Of a DNA stretch of 64,000 nucleotides, positions 26,396 to 35,658 are shown in pieces. The first letter of the stretch is position 1; every line of letters begins with the position of its first letter. The DNA comes from Clostridiales bacterium 1_7_47FAA (GTDB taxonomy: Bacteria > Bacillota > Clostridia > Lachnospirales > Lachnospiraceae). A program made the translations under genes and the position numbers. Under the pieces are notes generated by a model. It did no database searches and had not been told where the DNA came from. It worked only from the letters and a program-made list of their open reading frames with translations. The stretch lies in the NCBI GenBank assembly GCA_000155435.1, contig DS990260.1, forward strand, positions 2,643,082 to 2,707,081, in the 5' to 3' direction.

Positions 26396-27919
26396 TTATA
26401 TTGGAAATTCTTTCTCATATTCTTTATCCGCTTCCGGGTAATCAAGCCTCATATGTGTCCCGCGGCTTTCTTTCCTGTTCCACGCCGCCTCCACCATCAG
26501 ACGGATGGACTTTACAATCTGAAACGCCTGTGTATCCTTCTTTATCTCCTGCTGGGACAGCATTTCATCCAAACGCGCCCTGGCCTGCAAAAGATCCTCT
26601 CCCCTGCGGTAGATTCCCAGGGCTTTGACTGCAATTGCCTTTGCCTCAGGGACATATCTTCCGTATACGCCTGCATCCTCCTTATATTCCGCCGGAAGGT
26701 CATGGACCGGTTCAGGCTGGCAGGCCTTTAAACCTGCAATGGCCTGGGCACAGAGAAGTCCTGACAAGGTGGCCTGGCTGGCCGCATTGCCCGCGCACCT
26801 GCATGCCCCATGTACGCCGCCGCAGGCCTCCCCCACCGCATAGAATCCGGCTACGGTGGACTCATAATTTTCATCCACCATGATTCCGCCTGAGAAACTA
26901 TGGGCCATAGGACCAACCTCCACCAGTTCCTGATTGGGGTCCACCCCATTATCCATCAGGCGGTTGAAGAACCAGGGATAGGCTTTTAACACATTCCTGT
27001 CAATATGCCGTAAATCCACCCACGCGCCGCCATGGGGCGTTCCCCGGCCCGCATCAACCTCTTTCCATATCTGCTTATTAATCAATGTCTTAGGGGAACC
27101 GCCTTCTCCCTGAGGCCTCACTTTTAACATGAAGCGCTCCCCCTCTGAATTGAGAAGGTATGCTCCTTCACCCAGCATGGCGGTGGGGCAGGGTTCCCCC
27201 ACTGCGCCGGGCGGGCTCATTACAACCATCGGTTCATATTCCAGGAATTCAATATCAACCAGTTCTGCTCCGGCTTCCTTTGCAATGGCAAGGGTATTGC
27301 CCTTGATGTCCCCAGGGTATGTGGAAACCCCAAACAGGTTTCCTACCCCGCCCCAGCCAGCCACCACAACAGGCGCATGGATATTTTCGATTCCGCCTTC
27401 CGGATTTTTTACCGTGATTCCGCAGACATGTCCATCCTCCGTCAGGACATGAAGGCATTCATATCCCATGTGGATGGGAATCCCATTTTCTTCCAGTCCA
27501 TCCACCAGCTTCTTTACGATCTCAACGCCAATCAGTTCAGTGGTACAGCACAGGGACCTTGGATATGTATGGCCCGAGAGATGCCTCAGTTTTGTAGTCC
27601 CATCCTCATTTTTTGCAAATTCCACACCCCAGCGGCAGAGGAGATTGTATCCCTCCATGGTGCTGGCCGTCATGTCCCTGACCAGCGTCCTGTTATTAAT
27701 CCCATATCCTGCATGAATCATATCATCATTATACTGCCCGATGGTATCCCCGTAAGGATTGTCCGGCAGGACGAAATTAATTGCTGCAATATATGGTGTT
27801 CCGCCATATGCAGTGGTGTAAATACCGATATCCTTTACACCCAGTTCACTGAGCCTTGCTGCTGTTGCCAGGGAAGCAAGCCCCATGCCTACAATGATAA
27901 CATCATGTTTTTTTGCCAT
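26396..27919 (-). CDS. FAD-dependent oxidoreductase, fumarate reductase flavoprotein-like
   Basis: A 507-residue flavoprotein. The N-terminal dinucleotide motif is HDVIIVGMGLASLATAARL, a variant of GxGxxG, followed by GTPYIAAINF in the region that binds the flavin in this family. The FAD-binding end is GFYAVGEACGGVHGACRCAGN..ATLSGLLCAQAI, as in fumarate reductase, L-aspartate oxidase and related enzymes. The C-terminal helical domain (about 400-505) matches that of SdhA-type subunits. No heme or iron-sulfur subunit is next to it. ATG 27919 follows CGGAGGAATAT. It lies 130 bp downstream of the sugar-acid operon with a repeat element in between. It may oxidise or reduce an intermediate of that pathway, but this is inference. 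Confidence 0.85.
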   Translation of the reverse strand: MAKKHDVIIVGMGLASLATAARLSELGVKDIGIYTTAYGGTPYIAAINFVLPDNPYGDTIGQYNDDMIHAGYGINNRTLVRDMTASTMEGYNLLCRWGVEFAKNEDGTTKLRHLSGHTYPRSLCCTTELIGVEIVKKLVDGLEENGIPIHMGYECLHVLTEDGHVCGITVKNPEGGIENIHAPVVVAGWGGVGNLFGVSTYPGDIKGNTLAIAKEAGAELVDIEFLEYEPMVVMSPPGAVGEPCPTAMLGEGAYLLNSEGERFMLKVRPQGEGGSPKTLINKQIWKEVDAGRGTPHGGAWVDLRHIDRNVLKAYPWFFNRLMDNGVDPNQELVEVGPMAHSFSGGIMVDENYESTVAGFYAVGEACGGVHGACRCAGNAASQATLSGLLCAQAIAGLKACQPEPVHDLPAEYKEDAGVYGRYVPEAKAIAVKALGIYRRGEDLLQARARLDEMLSQQEIKKDTQAFQIVKSIRLMVEAAWNRKESRGTHMRLDYPEADKEYEKEFPI

Positions 27920-27971
27920 ATATTCCTCCGATTAGTGTACCGGCACGGTGGAATGCCATCGTGCCAGTGCC

Positions 27972-28053
27972 TAGGGTGTGTCTGGTCCTAAGGGGGTACC
28001 TCTGGTGGATTCCTTAGGGCAGCTGCCGGAAAGTAATTTTCAAACACGCCCTA
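27972..28053 (-). mobile_element. MITE-like element, short diverged copy C
   Basis: On the minus strand TAGGGCGTGTTTGAAAATT starts at 28053, followed by ACTTTCCGGCAGCTG as in copies A and B. The far end at 27972 reads TAGGGTGTGTCTGG. At about 82 bp the centre is shorter than in A and B. Its terminal TAG (28053-28051) is the stop codon of the YhcH gene. Confidence 0.6.
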
Positions 28054-28497
28054 ACTCATTACAGGTATCTTCATAATGATTTTGGTAAAAGAATGGGGTT
28101 CATCCGTATGGGATACAGGCTTATGCCCGTCATGGGGAAATGCAATGTAGAACATCCCCTTGTCCACCCGGATATGGTTCCCGGTATCCCCTAGAAGCCT
28201 CTCCGCATCCTTATCCTTATCATATGGGACCACGGTCTTTAAATCCGCCACATCCGCCCATGCCAGTTCCTCGCAGCCCTCGGCCATGATCTGGACATCA
28301 ATATATCTGCGGTGCGCCTCAAAGGTCCCCTCATCCATGGGTCTCGTATCGCCCATCTGCACGTTAAAGAAACCGCCGTCAAACTTATATTTGCCCGGCT
28401 CCAGCTTCTGCATCGCCTTGACCGCCTCCATTCCTGCCCTGAGGGCGGGAATCATGGGCGTATAAAATAATATGTTCTCTGTTTTGTCAATAACCAT
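28051..28497 (-). CDS. YhcH/YjgK/YiaL family protein
   Basis: A 148-residue protein of the DUF386 family (EbgC, YiaL, YhcH), a cupin-like fold often found in sugar and sialic-acid operons. It has the conserved segments FDGGFFNVQMGDTRPMDEGTFEAHRRYIDVQIMAEG, MFYIAFPHDGHKPV and VKIIMKIPV-type end. Family members act as anomerases or accessory sugar enzymes. ATG 28497 is chosen because the family begins at MVIDKTENIL; the longer frame to 28671 overlaps the SDR gene. The start is 11 bp after the SDR stop. The stop codon is supplied by the repeat element C. Confidence 0.82.
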   Translation of the reverse strand: MVIDKTENILFYTPMIPALRAGMEAVKAMQKLEPGKYKFDGGFFNVQMGDTRPMDEGTFEAHRRYIDVQIMAEGCEELAWADVADLKTVVPYDKDKDAERLLGDTGNHIRVDKGMFYIAFPHDGHKPVSHTDEPHSFTKIIMKIPVMS

Positions 28498-28508
28498 GTG
28501 CCTGTCCT

Positions 28509-29270
28509 TTAATTCATGTAGCTTCCGCCGTTTACGTTGATTGTTTCCCCGTTTATGAATCCCGCCATGTCCGAGGCCAGGAAAACAGCCACATCGGCTA
28601 CATTTCCCGTGGTTCCAAGAACCCCCAGGGGGATTTTCTTTACCACATTCCTGCGGTACTCCTCCGTCCACTGCAGTGACATATCCGTTTCAATGGGGCC
28701 TGGGCAAATGCCGTTTACACGGATATGGTACGGCCCCATCTCATAGGCCAGCTTCTGGGTCATGGAATTGACCGCCGCCTTGCTGGCCCCATAGCATATG
28801 GAGGCATTGGCATGGGCGGTCTTACTGGCCGTGGATGAGATATTGATGACGGTTCCCGACTGTTTCTCCACCATGTGGGGGAGCACGGCCTTACAGCAGT
28901 AGAATACGCCGTCCAGGTTGATCCCCATCATCCTGTGCCACTCCTCCTCTGTCAGTTCCAGAAAAGGGATGCGGCTGTTCACGCCTGCATTATTCACCAA
29001 TATATCGATTTTCCCAAATGCTTCCATACAGACGCCAGCCAGTCTGGCAGCCGTGCCGCTGTCAGAGATATCCCCCCTGACAACACGGCATTTTACTCCC
29101 AGGGCTTCTGCCTCTGCCTTCACGCACCTTAACTTTTCTTCATCATTGCCGTTAATCACCACGTCAGCGCCGTTTGCCGCCAGTGCAAGGGCAATTGCCC
29201 TGCCGATTCCCTTACTGGAACCGGTGACAATAGCAGATTTTCCTTTTAACATATCCTTCATCCCCATCAT
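28509..29270 (-). CDS. Short-chain dehydrogenase/reductase
   Basis: A 253-residue NAD(P)-dependent SDR. It has the cofactor motif TGSSKGIGRAI, the NNAG motif (LVNNAGVNSRIPF), catalytic Ser in INISSTAS and YGASK with catalytic Tyr and Lys. The C-terminus ends GFINGETINVNGGSYMN, typical of FabG-like sugar-acid and polyol dehydrogenases. The start overlaps the TRAP permease stop in ATGA (29267-29270), so translation is coupled. A further internal ATG (MKDMLKGK) could be the real start. Within this operon it would oxidise or reduce a hydroxyl group of the imported acid, but the substrate is unknown. Confidence 0.9.
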   Translation of the reverse strand: MMGMKDMLKGKSAIVTGSSKGIGRAIALALAANGADVVINGNDEEKLRCVKAEAEALGVKCRVVRGDISDSGTAARLAGVCMEAFGKIDILVNNAGVNSRIPFLELTEEEWHRMMGINLDGVFYCCKAVLPHMVEKQSGTVINISSTASKTAHANASICYGASKAAVNSMTQKLAYEMGPYHIRVNGICPGPIETDMSLQWTEEYRRNVVKKIPLGVLGTTGNVADVAVFLASDMAGFINGETINVNGGSYMN

Positions 29271-31180
29271 GCCACGACTTTACTTTCTTCTCTGTCCTTA
29301 CTGTAGAATTTCCGTTTCTTTGCTGAACAGATGACAAAGAATGCAACTGCCACCGCGATTCCTATGATATCAGTGATTGTCTCAGGAAGGATGATCAGGA
29401 TTGCGGATGCCAGCAGGATTCCCCTCTCTATCCTATTTAAGGGTACCAGGAAGAATCCGGCCATTCCGGATGCCAGCAGGTATGTTCCAAGGAACAGGAT
29501 CAGGGTTCCCTTGACAATCTCAAGAGGCGTTCCTACCAGGAGGATGGACGGGTCGTATATGAAAATGAATGGTACGAGGAACGCCACTAATGCGTACGCA
29601 AAACCCGTCAGCCCCGTCTTCATGGAATCCGCCCCCGCTATCCCTGCCGCAGTGAAGGACGCCACGCACACAGGCGGTGTGATCTGAGCCATGATACCAA
29701 AATAGAATACAAACATATTTGCCTGCAAAGGCTGGATGTTAAGGCCAATCAGGGTTGGCACGAACAGGACATTTGCCACCAGATAAGCCGCCACCGTAGG
29801 AAGCGCCATTCCTAAAAGCATGCATCCCAGCATTGTAATCAAAAGTGCAATAATCAAATAGCTGGATCCCACATTGGCTATAAGCTTGGATACCTTGGTT
29901 GCCAGGCCGGACTGGATGACAACGCCGATGATGATTCCGCATGCAGCTGTTGGCACGGCAATTTCAGAAGCCTGCTTCACTCCCTGAAGAGCGGTTTCCC
30001 CCAGTTTCTTAAGGCTGACACAGTACTTTCCGCCTAAAACGAATTTGCTCACGACATTGATGATAAGGCAGGTGAAGATACCCATCATGCCGCTCCGCAT
30101 CAGGGATGCGCCAGATATCATGTAGTAAACCAGCACAATGGCGGGAATGATCTGATACAGTCTTGGCAGTATCTTCTCGGTCTGGATTGCCTCTGCCTTC
30201 TGTGCCCCGTCAATCATGCTCTTTTTATCAGCCATGAATGTAACCAGAAGGAACACGGACATAAAATAGGCAATGGCAGGAATCAAGGCTGCAAATGCAA
30301 TGGTCTTATATGGAACCCCCAGCATTTCCGCCATGATGAACGCGCCCACGCCCATAATCGGAGGCATGATCTGTCCGCCGGTGGATGCAACCGCTTCAAT
30401 GGCCCCTGCCTGGTGCGGTTCATAGCCAATCTTCTTCATCATGGGAATTGTCATGACACCGGTGGTTGCCACGTTGGCAACGGCGCTTCCTGAAATCATT
30501 CCCATAAGGCCGGAGGAGATGACGGCTGCTTTTGCAGGACCGCCGGCGCCGTTCTTGGACACCTTCATGCCCAGGTCAATGAGAAGCTGCCCGCCTCCGC
30601 ATTCGGAAAAGAATACGCCGAAAAGCATGAAGTAAAACAGGCTGCTGGCCGATGTATACAGCGGGGTCCCATAGATACCGCTGGAACCCATGGTCATCAG
30701 TTCCGTGAACTGCTGCATATTGGTCCCTTTAAACCGGAAGATGGATGGAAAATATTTCCCGAACCAGAAGTATACAATGAAGAACAGGATGAATCCGAAC
30801 AGAATGGTTCCCAGTGTCCTTCTGACTGCCTCCAGAAGTATGATGATACATACCACCATGGCAATCTTATCAATCATTGTAACAGGTGATACATACTGCA
30901 CGCGGGAAGTAAGACGTGCAGTATTGGCAATCACATAGTACAGGACAAAGGCTATGCCTGCATAAACCGGTATATCCAAAGCCTTCATCCACGGCTTCCC
31001 TGACTTCTTGTCAGCCGGGTTGTTGAGGAATACAATGAGCAGCGCAAACATCAGGTGCACCGGGCTTTGCAGCATAGGATGCAGCGGGGACACCAGCGCC
31101 AGATATAACTGAAACAGGATCCAGACCGTACCGACTGCAATATAGGCCATTTTCTTGGGTGGTATTTTTACTCTTTCCAT
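29267..31180 (-). CDS. TRAP transporter fused permease (TAXI type)
   Basis: A 637-residue integral membrane protein with about 15-18 hydrophobic helices. It is the fused small and large permease of TAXI-TRAP systems: an N-terminal DctQ-like part (IAVGTVWILFQLYLALVSP..) and a DctM-like part with SGLMGMISGSAVANVATTGV and GGQIMPPIMGVGAFIMAEM, which are conserved in the family. TRAP systems use Na+ or H+ gradients with a periplasmic or lipid-anchored binding protein to import organic acids. The start at ATG 31180 follows AAAGGGGCAAATA; the longer frame from 31204 overlaps the leader. The TAXI binding protein gene lies 31 bp upstream and the SDR overlaps its end. Confidence 0.95.
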   Translation of the reverse strand: MERVKIPPKKMAYIAVGTVWILFQLYLALVSPLHPMLQSPVHLMFALLIVFLNNPADKKSGKPWMKALDIPVYAGIAFVLYYVIANTARLTSRVQYVSPVTMIDKIAMVVCIIILLEAVRRTLGTILFGFILFFIVYFWFGKYFPSIFRFKGTNMQQFTELMTMGSSGIYGTPLYTSASSLFYFMLFGVFFSECGGGQLLIDLGMKVSKNGAGGPAKAAVISSGLMGMISGSAVANVATTGVMTIPMMKKIGYEPHQAGAIEAVASTGGQIMPPIMGVGAFIMAEMLGVPYKTIAFAALIPAIAYFMSVFLLVTFMADKKSMIDGAQKAEAIQTEKILPRLYQIIPAIVLVYYMISGASLMRSGMMGIFTCLIINVVSKFVLGGKYCVSLKKLGETALQGVKQASEIAVPTAACGIIIGVVIQSGLATKVSKLIANVGSSYLIIALLITMLGCMLLGMALPTVAAYLVANVLFVPTLIGLNIQPLQANMFVFYFGIMAQITPPVCVASFTAAGIAGADSMKTGLTGFAYALVAFLVPFIFIYDPSILLVGTPLEIVKGTLILFLGTYLLASGMAGFFLVPLNRIERGILLASAILIILPETITDIIGIAVAVAFFVICSAKKRKFYSKDREESKVVA

Positions 31181-31211
31181 TATTTGCCCCTTTCTGTCAG
31201 ACAAATGTCAT

Positions 31212-32324
31212 TTATTCCATATAACCCATTTCCTTATAATAAGCCTCAGCGCCTGGATGGATCGGAGCGCCCAGCTTAATGGGCTCCCATGCAGTCTCAG
31301 GATTAAATGCCTCCAGGGCGGCGCTTGCGTTCACAAGTGTCTGTGTGTTCTCACACAGGGCCTTTGTCATTGTATAAACAGTGGCATCATCCAGCTCAGC
31401 GGATACAAGGATTACCTGCGGGGAACCGACTGTTTTGATTTCCGCGTCCTGGCCTGACCAGGTTCCTGCCGGAATGACGGTATAGTCAAAGCCTTCTTTT
31501 GTCAGCTTTTCCAGGGTATCGTCACTTAACTGAGGGAAATACATATCTGCTGTCATACACAGTTCGGATGTGGCGGACTGTCCCGGCGCGATATGGTCAA
31601 TCGTCATATCTGCCTTGCCATCCTTTAACAGGCTGACAATTGCATCTGAACCTGTCTGGGTAACGCTTCCTCCCCAGGACTCAACATCCTCGTAGCTCAC
31701 CCCAAGCACTTCCAGCACCTTATTGCAGGCCAGTTCCCCGAATGCGCCGGAGGATTTAACTGCTATGCGGACCGGATACTTCTGGGCAACCAGCTCCTCA
31801 ACCGTTGTGATACCTGTCTTATCAACAAACGACTGGGTAAAAATCACGTTGAGGATTGCCTTGTCCAGGCCGCCTGCAAGGCCTCTTACGTTTTCTGTGG
31901 GCGGATTACCAAGGATTCCTGTCTCGCATGCCCACTTGGCAGGAGCGCCGTTGCTGATTGTCACATTACACTGGTTATTTTCAAGAATCACAGGGGAACC
32001 CACGCCGCCTGGGGATGTGGTGGTCACATCAATGACAGAGCCGTTTGGAAATGCATCCGTAAACAGGTTTGCCATTGTGGACGCATATACGTATGCAGTG
32101 GTCCCTACGTCCTGGGTTGCAAATGTAATCTCAACCGGTGCCGTTACCGCATAGGCACCGTCTGTCTGGCTGGCCGCGCTTTCCCCGGCCTGCGTGTCAG
32201 CCTGTGCTTCTGTCACCGAAGCAGCCACAGTGGTTTCCTGGGTTGAACCGGAACAGCCTGCCAGCCCTGCTGCCATCATACCTGCCATACCGAATGCGAA
32301 TAATTTCTTCATTGTCTTTTTCAT
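31212..32324 (-). CDS. TAXI family TRAP solute-binding lipoprotein
   Basis: A 370-residue exported protein. It has a lipoprotein signal peptide (MKKTMKKLFAFGMAGMMAAG, with LAGC as the lipobox) and a Ser/Thr-rich linker before the ligand-binding domain. Family segments such as ITFATQDVGTTAYVYASTM and GGLDKAILNVIFTQSFVDKTG are visible. It binds a small organic acid on the outer membrane face and delivers it to the fused TRAP permease encoded next. ATG 32324 follows GGAGGGTTAAGTAA and overlaps the PdxA stop by 4 bp. Given the surrounding kinase and PdxA, the ligand is probably a hydroxylated sugar acid. Confidence 0.95.
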   Translation of the reverse strand: MKKTMKKLFAFGMAGMMAAGLAGCSGSTQETTVAASVTEAQADTQAGESAASQTDGAYAVTAPVEITFATQDVGTTAYVYASTMANLFTDAFPNGSVIDVTTTSPGGVGSPVILENNQCNVTISNGAPAKWACETGILGNPPTENVRGLAGGLDKAILNVIFTQSFVDKTGITTVEELVAQKYPVRIAVKSSGAFGELACNKVLEVLGVSYEDVESWGGSVTQTGSDAIVSLLKDGKADMTIDHIAPGQSATSELCMTADMYFPQLSDDTLEKLTKEGFDYTVIPAGTWSGQDAEIKTVGSPQVILVSAELDDATVYTMTKALCENTQTLVNASAALEAFNPETAWEPIKLGAPIHPGAEAYYKEMGYME

Positions 32325-33409
32325 TTACTTAACCCTCCGTCTATTGTTCTTTTTGCAGTTTTTGCTTTATTGCTTTTTGAAAGACGAATGCCGTAATCAA
32401 TGGCATTTATCAGACTTAACTCATTTGCGATTCCCTGGCCCGCCTGGTCAAATGCGGTTCCGTGGTCCACGCTGGCCCTTACGATGGGAAGCCCCAGCGT
32501 TATGTTAACACCCGCGACCGCATCCCATTTCTGCTGTTCCTGATTATATACGAAGCCAATTACCTTCAGCGGGATATGTCCCTGGTCATGATACATGGCC
32601 ACCACCATATCATACCACCCGCCTCTGGCTTTTGAAAAGATTGTATCCGGCGGGACCGGGCCTTCTGCCTGGATTCCTTCTGCCTTGGCAGCTTCAATCG
32701 CCGGGATGATTTCGTCAATCTCCTCCCTGCCGAAGAGGCCGTTCTCCCCGCTGTGGGGGTTAAGGCCTGCCACGCCGATTCTTGGCTGTTCCAGTCCCAG
32801 GTCCCTGCAGGCCTGGTATGCAATGCGTATGACCTCCAGCACCCGGTCCTTCTTCACCCGGTCACAGGCTTCCCGCAGGGATACATGGGTAGATACGTGC
32901 ACTACCCGGATATTCTCATGGGCCAGCATCATGGTATATTTTTTGGTTCCTGTCATATCCGCATACACTTCGGTATGGCCTGAGTAATGATGTCCGGCCA
33001 TGTTGATGGCTTCTTTATTAAAGGCATTGGTGACCGTGCCGTCAACCTCCCCGGCCATAGCCATCTGTATCACCTTTTCCACGTAACGGAACGCGGCCTC
33101 CCCGGCCATCACGGATACCTTTCCACGTTCCAGCTTATCCATGTCCACCAGATCCATATCATACACATCTATGGTACCTGCCTGGAACAGGGCCTCTTCT
33201 ACGGAATGGACCGGATGTATCCTGACATCCTCTTTTCCCACAATTTTAACTGCTGCCTCCATCACGCCTGCATCCCCGATGACCAGCGGACGGCATTTGT
33301 CATAAATCTCATTGTTGGCCAGGGCCTTTACAGTAATCTCCGGTCCTATACTGGCCGGGTCCCCCATTGTAATCCCAATTATCAGACGCTCATCCATATC
33401 TGTCAGCAC
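32321..33409 (-). CDS. pdxA: PdxA2-like 4-phospho-sugar-acid dehydrogenase
   Basis: A 362-residue NAD-dependent dehydrogenase of the PdxA family. The N-terminus is typical (LIIGITMGDPASIGPEITVKAL). The three metal-binding His positions are in GHTEVYADM, VHVSTHVSL and VAMYHDQGHIPLKV. Biosynthetic PdxA makes a vitamin B6 precursor; the PdxA2 branch oxidises and decarboxylates phosphorylated threonate or erythronate to dihydroxyacetone phosphate. The neighbouring four-carbon acid sugar kinase, and the lack of any other B6 gene, favour the catabolic role. It overlaps DapA by 7 bp at the start (GTG 33409) and the TAXI gene by 4 bp at the end. The ATG four codons downstream could be the true start. 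Confidence 0.88.
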   Translation of the reverse strand: MLTDMDERLIIGITMGDPASIGPEITVKALANNEIYDKCRPLVIGDAGVMEAAVKIVGKEDVRIHPVHSVEEALFQAGTIDVYDMDLVDMDKLERGKVSVMAGEAAFRYVEKVIQMAMAGEVDGTVTNAFNKEAINMAGHHYSGHTEVYADMTGTKKYTMMLAHENIRVVHVSTHVSLREACDRVKKDRVLEVIRIAYQACRDLGLEQPRIGVAGLNPHSGENGLFGREEIDEIIPAIEAAKAEGIQAEGPVPPDTIFSKARGGWYDMVVAMYHDQGHIPLKVIGFVYNQEQQKWDAVAGVNITLGLPIVRASVDHGTAFDQAGQGIANELSLINAIDYGIRLSKSNKAKTAKRTIDGGLSK

Positions 33410-34305
33410 ATCCCTTTCTCATGGTTTTCAGCCAGCACCTTCTTTAACGCCTCAATGCCCTCTTCCGGCACCTGGTTAAACGGCGCCCTGCATTTTCCTA
33501 CCGGATATCCCAAAAGCGCTACCGCTGTCTTTACAATGGTATTGGGATTGCCGAACCGGAAGCATGCGCGGAAGGAACGGATGCTGTCCTGGGCCTTCCT
33601 GGCATTTTCCATATCGCCTGCCACAAAGTAATCGTAGATGGACGCCATCACCTCCGGAAATACGTTTGCACATCCTGCGATGCCGCCCGTCCCCCCTGCC
33701 AGGAGGTTCCAGAGTATCAGGGAATCATTGCCGGACAGCACGGCGAAGCCGTCGCTTTCCCTGGTCTGTTCAATGTACTGGAGCATATTGTCAAAATTGC
33801 CGGAGCTGTCCTTGGCCCCTACAATATTTTCTATCCTGCTTAGACGGGCAACCGTTGCCGGCGCCAGGGCATTGCCGGTCCTGGCCGGTATATTGTAGAG
33901 GACAATGGGCATATCCACTGCCTCTGCCACTGCACGGTAGTGCTCATACAGCTCATTCTGGGACGCCGCGGCAAAGGACGGGGTAATGATGGAGAGCACA
34001 TCCGCTCCCAGGGACTGCGCCATCCTGGACTGGCGGATGGTATCCTTTGTGCTGATGCACCCGGTTCCCGCATAGACCGGAACCCGTCCCTTTGTCTCAT
34101 CTATCACAATGCCCAGGACCTGCTCTTTTTCCGCCTCGCTTAATATGTATCCCTCCCCATTCGTCCCAAATGGGAACAGGCCGTGGACGCCTCCCTTTAT
34201 CTGGCGGTTGACCTGGTTCCTCAGTTCAGCCTCATTGATGGTCTCGTCCTCATTCATGGGCGTAATGATCGGCGGGATGATTCCCTTGATTTCCACCTTT
34301 TTCAT
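33403..34305 (-). CDS. DapA/NanA family aldolase or dehydratase
   Basis: A 300-residue class I aldolase-fold protein. The substrate-carboxylate motif is GTNGEGY (in place of GTTGE), the active-site Tyr is in IVLYNIPARTG and the Schiff-base Lys is in IVGAKDSSGNFDN. DapA itself is usually elsewhere in the chromosome, and the operon context points to cleavage of a 2-keto-3-deoxy acid or dehydration of a sugar acid. ATG 34305 follows AGGAGGAGG with 9-10 bases spacing. It is preceded by a block of 27-bp repeats and overlaps the PdxA start. Substrate assignment is inference. Confidence 0.88.
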   Translation of the reverse strand: MKKVEIKGIIPPIITPMNEDETINEAELRNQVNRQIKGGVHGLFPFGTNGEGYILSEAEKEQVLGIVIDETKGRVPVYAGTGCISTKDTIRQSRMAQSLGADVLSIITPSFAAASQNELYEHYRAVAEAVDMPIVLYNIPARTGNALAPATVARLSRIENIVGAKDSSGNFDNMLQYIEQTRESDGFAVLSGNDSLILWNLLAGGTGGIAGCANVFPEVMASIYDYFVAGDMENARKAQDSIRSFRACFRFGNPNTIVKTAVALLGYPVGKCRAPFNQVPEEGIEALKKVLAENHEKGMC

Positions 34306-34343
34306 CCTGTTGTTCCTCCTCCTTCTATGCCAAATCCTGCTGT

Positions 34344-34507
34344 TCTTTGTATTTCAACATTATACATGTATCTTTTTATTCCAACATTTTACATGCATCT
34401 TTGTATTCCTGCATTTTACATGTACCTTTTTATTCCTGCATTTTACATGTATCTTTGTATTCCTTCATTTTACATGTATTCTTTGTATTCCCGCATTTTA
34501 CATGATT
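34344..34507 (-). repeat. 27-bp tandem repeats upstream of the DapA-like gene
   Basis: About five to six copies of a 27-bp unit, close to TACATGTATCTTTTTATTCC plus AACATTT. One copy is 28 bp. The array fills the gap between the alcohol dehydrogenase and DapA-like genes and extends over the dehydrogenase stop codon (TAA at 34500-34498). It is AT-rich in contrast to the flanking genes. Confidence 0.85.
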
Positions 34508-35658
34508 TCCATATACAGTTTCCTGGCATCCTCAGGGGTGACTTCCCGCATATTATTCACCAGAAGCCGCTTGACATCCATGCCTGCCTCCACCAGTGCA
34601 TCCAGGTCCTGGTCCCCAACCCCGTACTCCCTGAGGCTGGACGGTATCTCAAGATGGGTTACTATCTCGTCCAGACGGCGTATGATCCAGGCCGACTTTT
34701 CCTCCGGTGTCCTCTGGGGCATGCCTTTGCCTCCGGCTATCCGGTCATAGGCTGCCGCGAATCTGTCCCTGCAGGCCGGTTCGTTAAACTTCATCACCGG
34801 TACCAGGAGCATGGCATTGGAAACGCCATGGGGTATATGGTACTTTCCTCCCAGGGGATAGGACAGTGCATGAACTGCCGTTGTTCCTGATGCGGTTATG
34901 GCTGCGCCCGCATAGAAGGCGGCTATGAGCATGGCGTTTTTGGCATCCAGGGCATCGGGGTCATCACACGCCCTTTCTATATTGGTAAGGATTAAATCCA
35001 GGGCTTCCAGTGCAAATGTATCGCTGAAGGGATTGGCCTTATTGGAAGTATAACACTCAATCGCATGGGCAAGGGCGTCCACACCCGTGGCTGCCGCGAT
35101 TTTCCTTGGAAGGTTTTTAATCATTTCCCCGTCCAGGATTACATAGTCAGCTATCATCGCATCGTTGACAATCCCTACCTTCAGCTCCTTCTCAGGAACC
35201 GCCACAATGCTGTTGGGGGTTGCTTCGGAACCAGTCCCTGCCGTGGTGGGTATCATGAGGGTTGGGACGCATTTCTTTGCAAGACAGGGATCATCAAGCA
35301 AATCCCTGACCGTGTATGCGTCCGTTGCCAGGACCGAGGCCAGCTTCGCGATATCCATCACGCTTCCACCGCCCACTGCTATAATAAGTCCGGCCTTCTC
35401 AGCCTTAAAGGCATCAATGACCTTCTGGGCCTCCTCACAGTCAGGCTCTGCAGGCAGTCCGTCTAAGACCGAATATCCTACCCCCGCCTCCTTTAGCAGG
35501 GATAATGGTTTCTCAAGGAGTCCGGCAGCCATGATTCCCTTGTCACTGAACACAACTGCTTTCCCGGCACATGTCCCGGCAATCTCCTTGATATGGTCCA
35601 AGGCTCCCTCACCGCTGTAAACCACATGAGGCATCTTTAATGTATACTGTGTCAGCAT
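34498..35658 (-). CDS. Iron-containing alcohol dehydrogenase
   Basis: A 386-residue group III (Fe-dependent) dehydrogenase. The NAD-binding loop GGGSVMDIAKLAS is present, and metal ligands are seen in GVDALAHAIECY and YPLGGKYHIPHGVSNA (Asp and His residues). The family reduces aldehydes such as lactaldehyde, glycolaldehyde or short-chain aldehydes with NAD(P)H. ATG 35658 overlaps the kinase stop by 7 bp, and the ribosome site GAGAGGG lies inside the kinase gene. In this operon it may reduce an aldehyde freed by the DapA-type aldolase. The stop codon lies in the first 27-bp repeat. Confidence 0.92.
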   Translation of the reverse strand: MLTQYTLKMPHVVYSGEGALDHIKEIAGTCAGKAVVFSDKGIMAAGLLEKPLSLLKEAGVGYSVLDGLPAEPDCEEAQKVIDAFKAEKAGLIIAVGGGSVMDIAKLASVLATDAYTVRDLLDDPCLAKKCVPTLMIPTTAGTGSEATPNSIVAVPEKELKVGIVNDAMIADYVILDGEMIKNLPRKIAAATGVDALAHAIECYTSNKANPFSDTFALEALDLILTNIERACDDPDALDAKNAMLIAAFYAGAAITASGTTAVHALSYPLGGKYHIPHGVSNAMLLVPVMKFNEPACRDRFAAAYDRIAGGKGMPQRTPEEKSAWIIRRLDEIVTHLEIPSSLREYGVGDQDLDALVEAGMDVKRLLVNNMREVTPEDARKLYMEIM

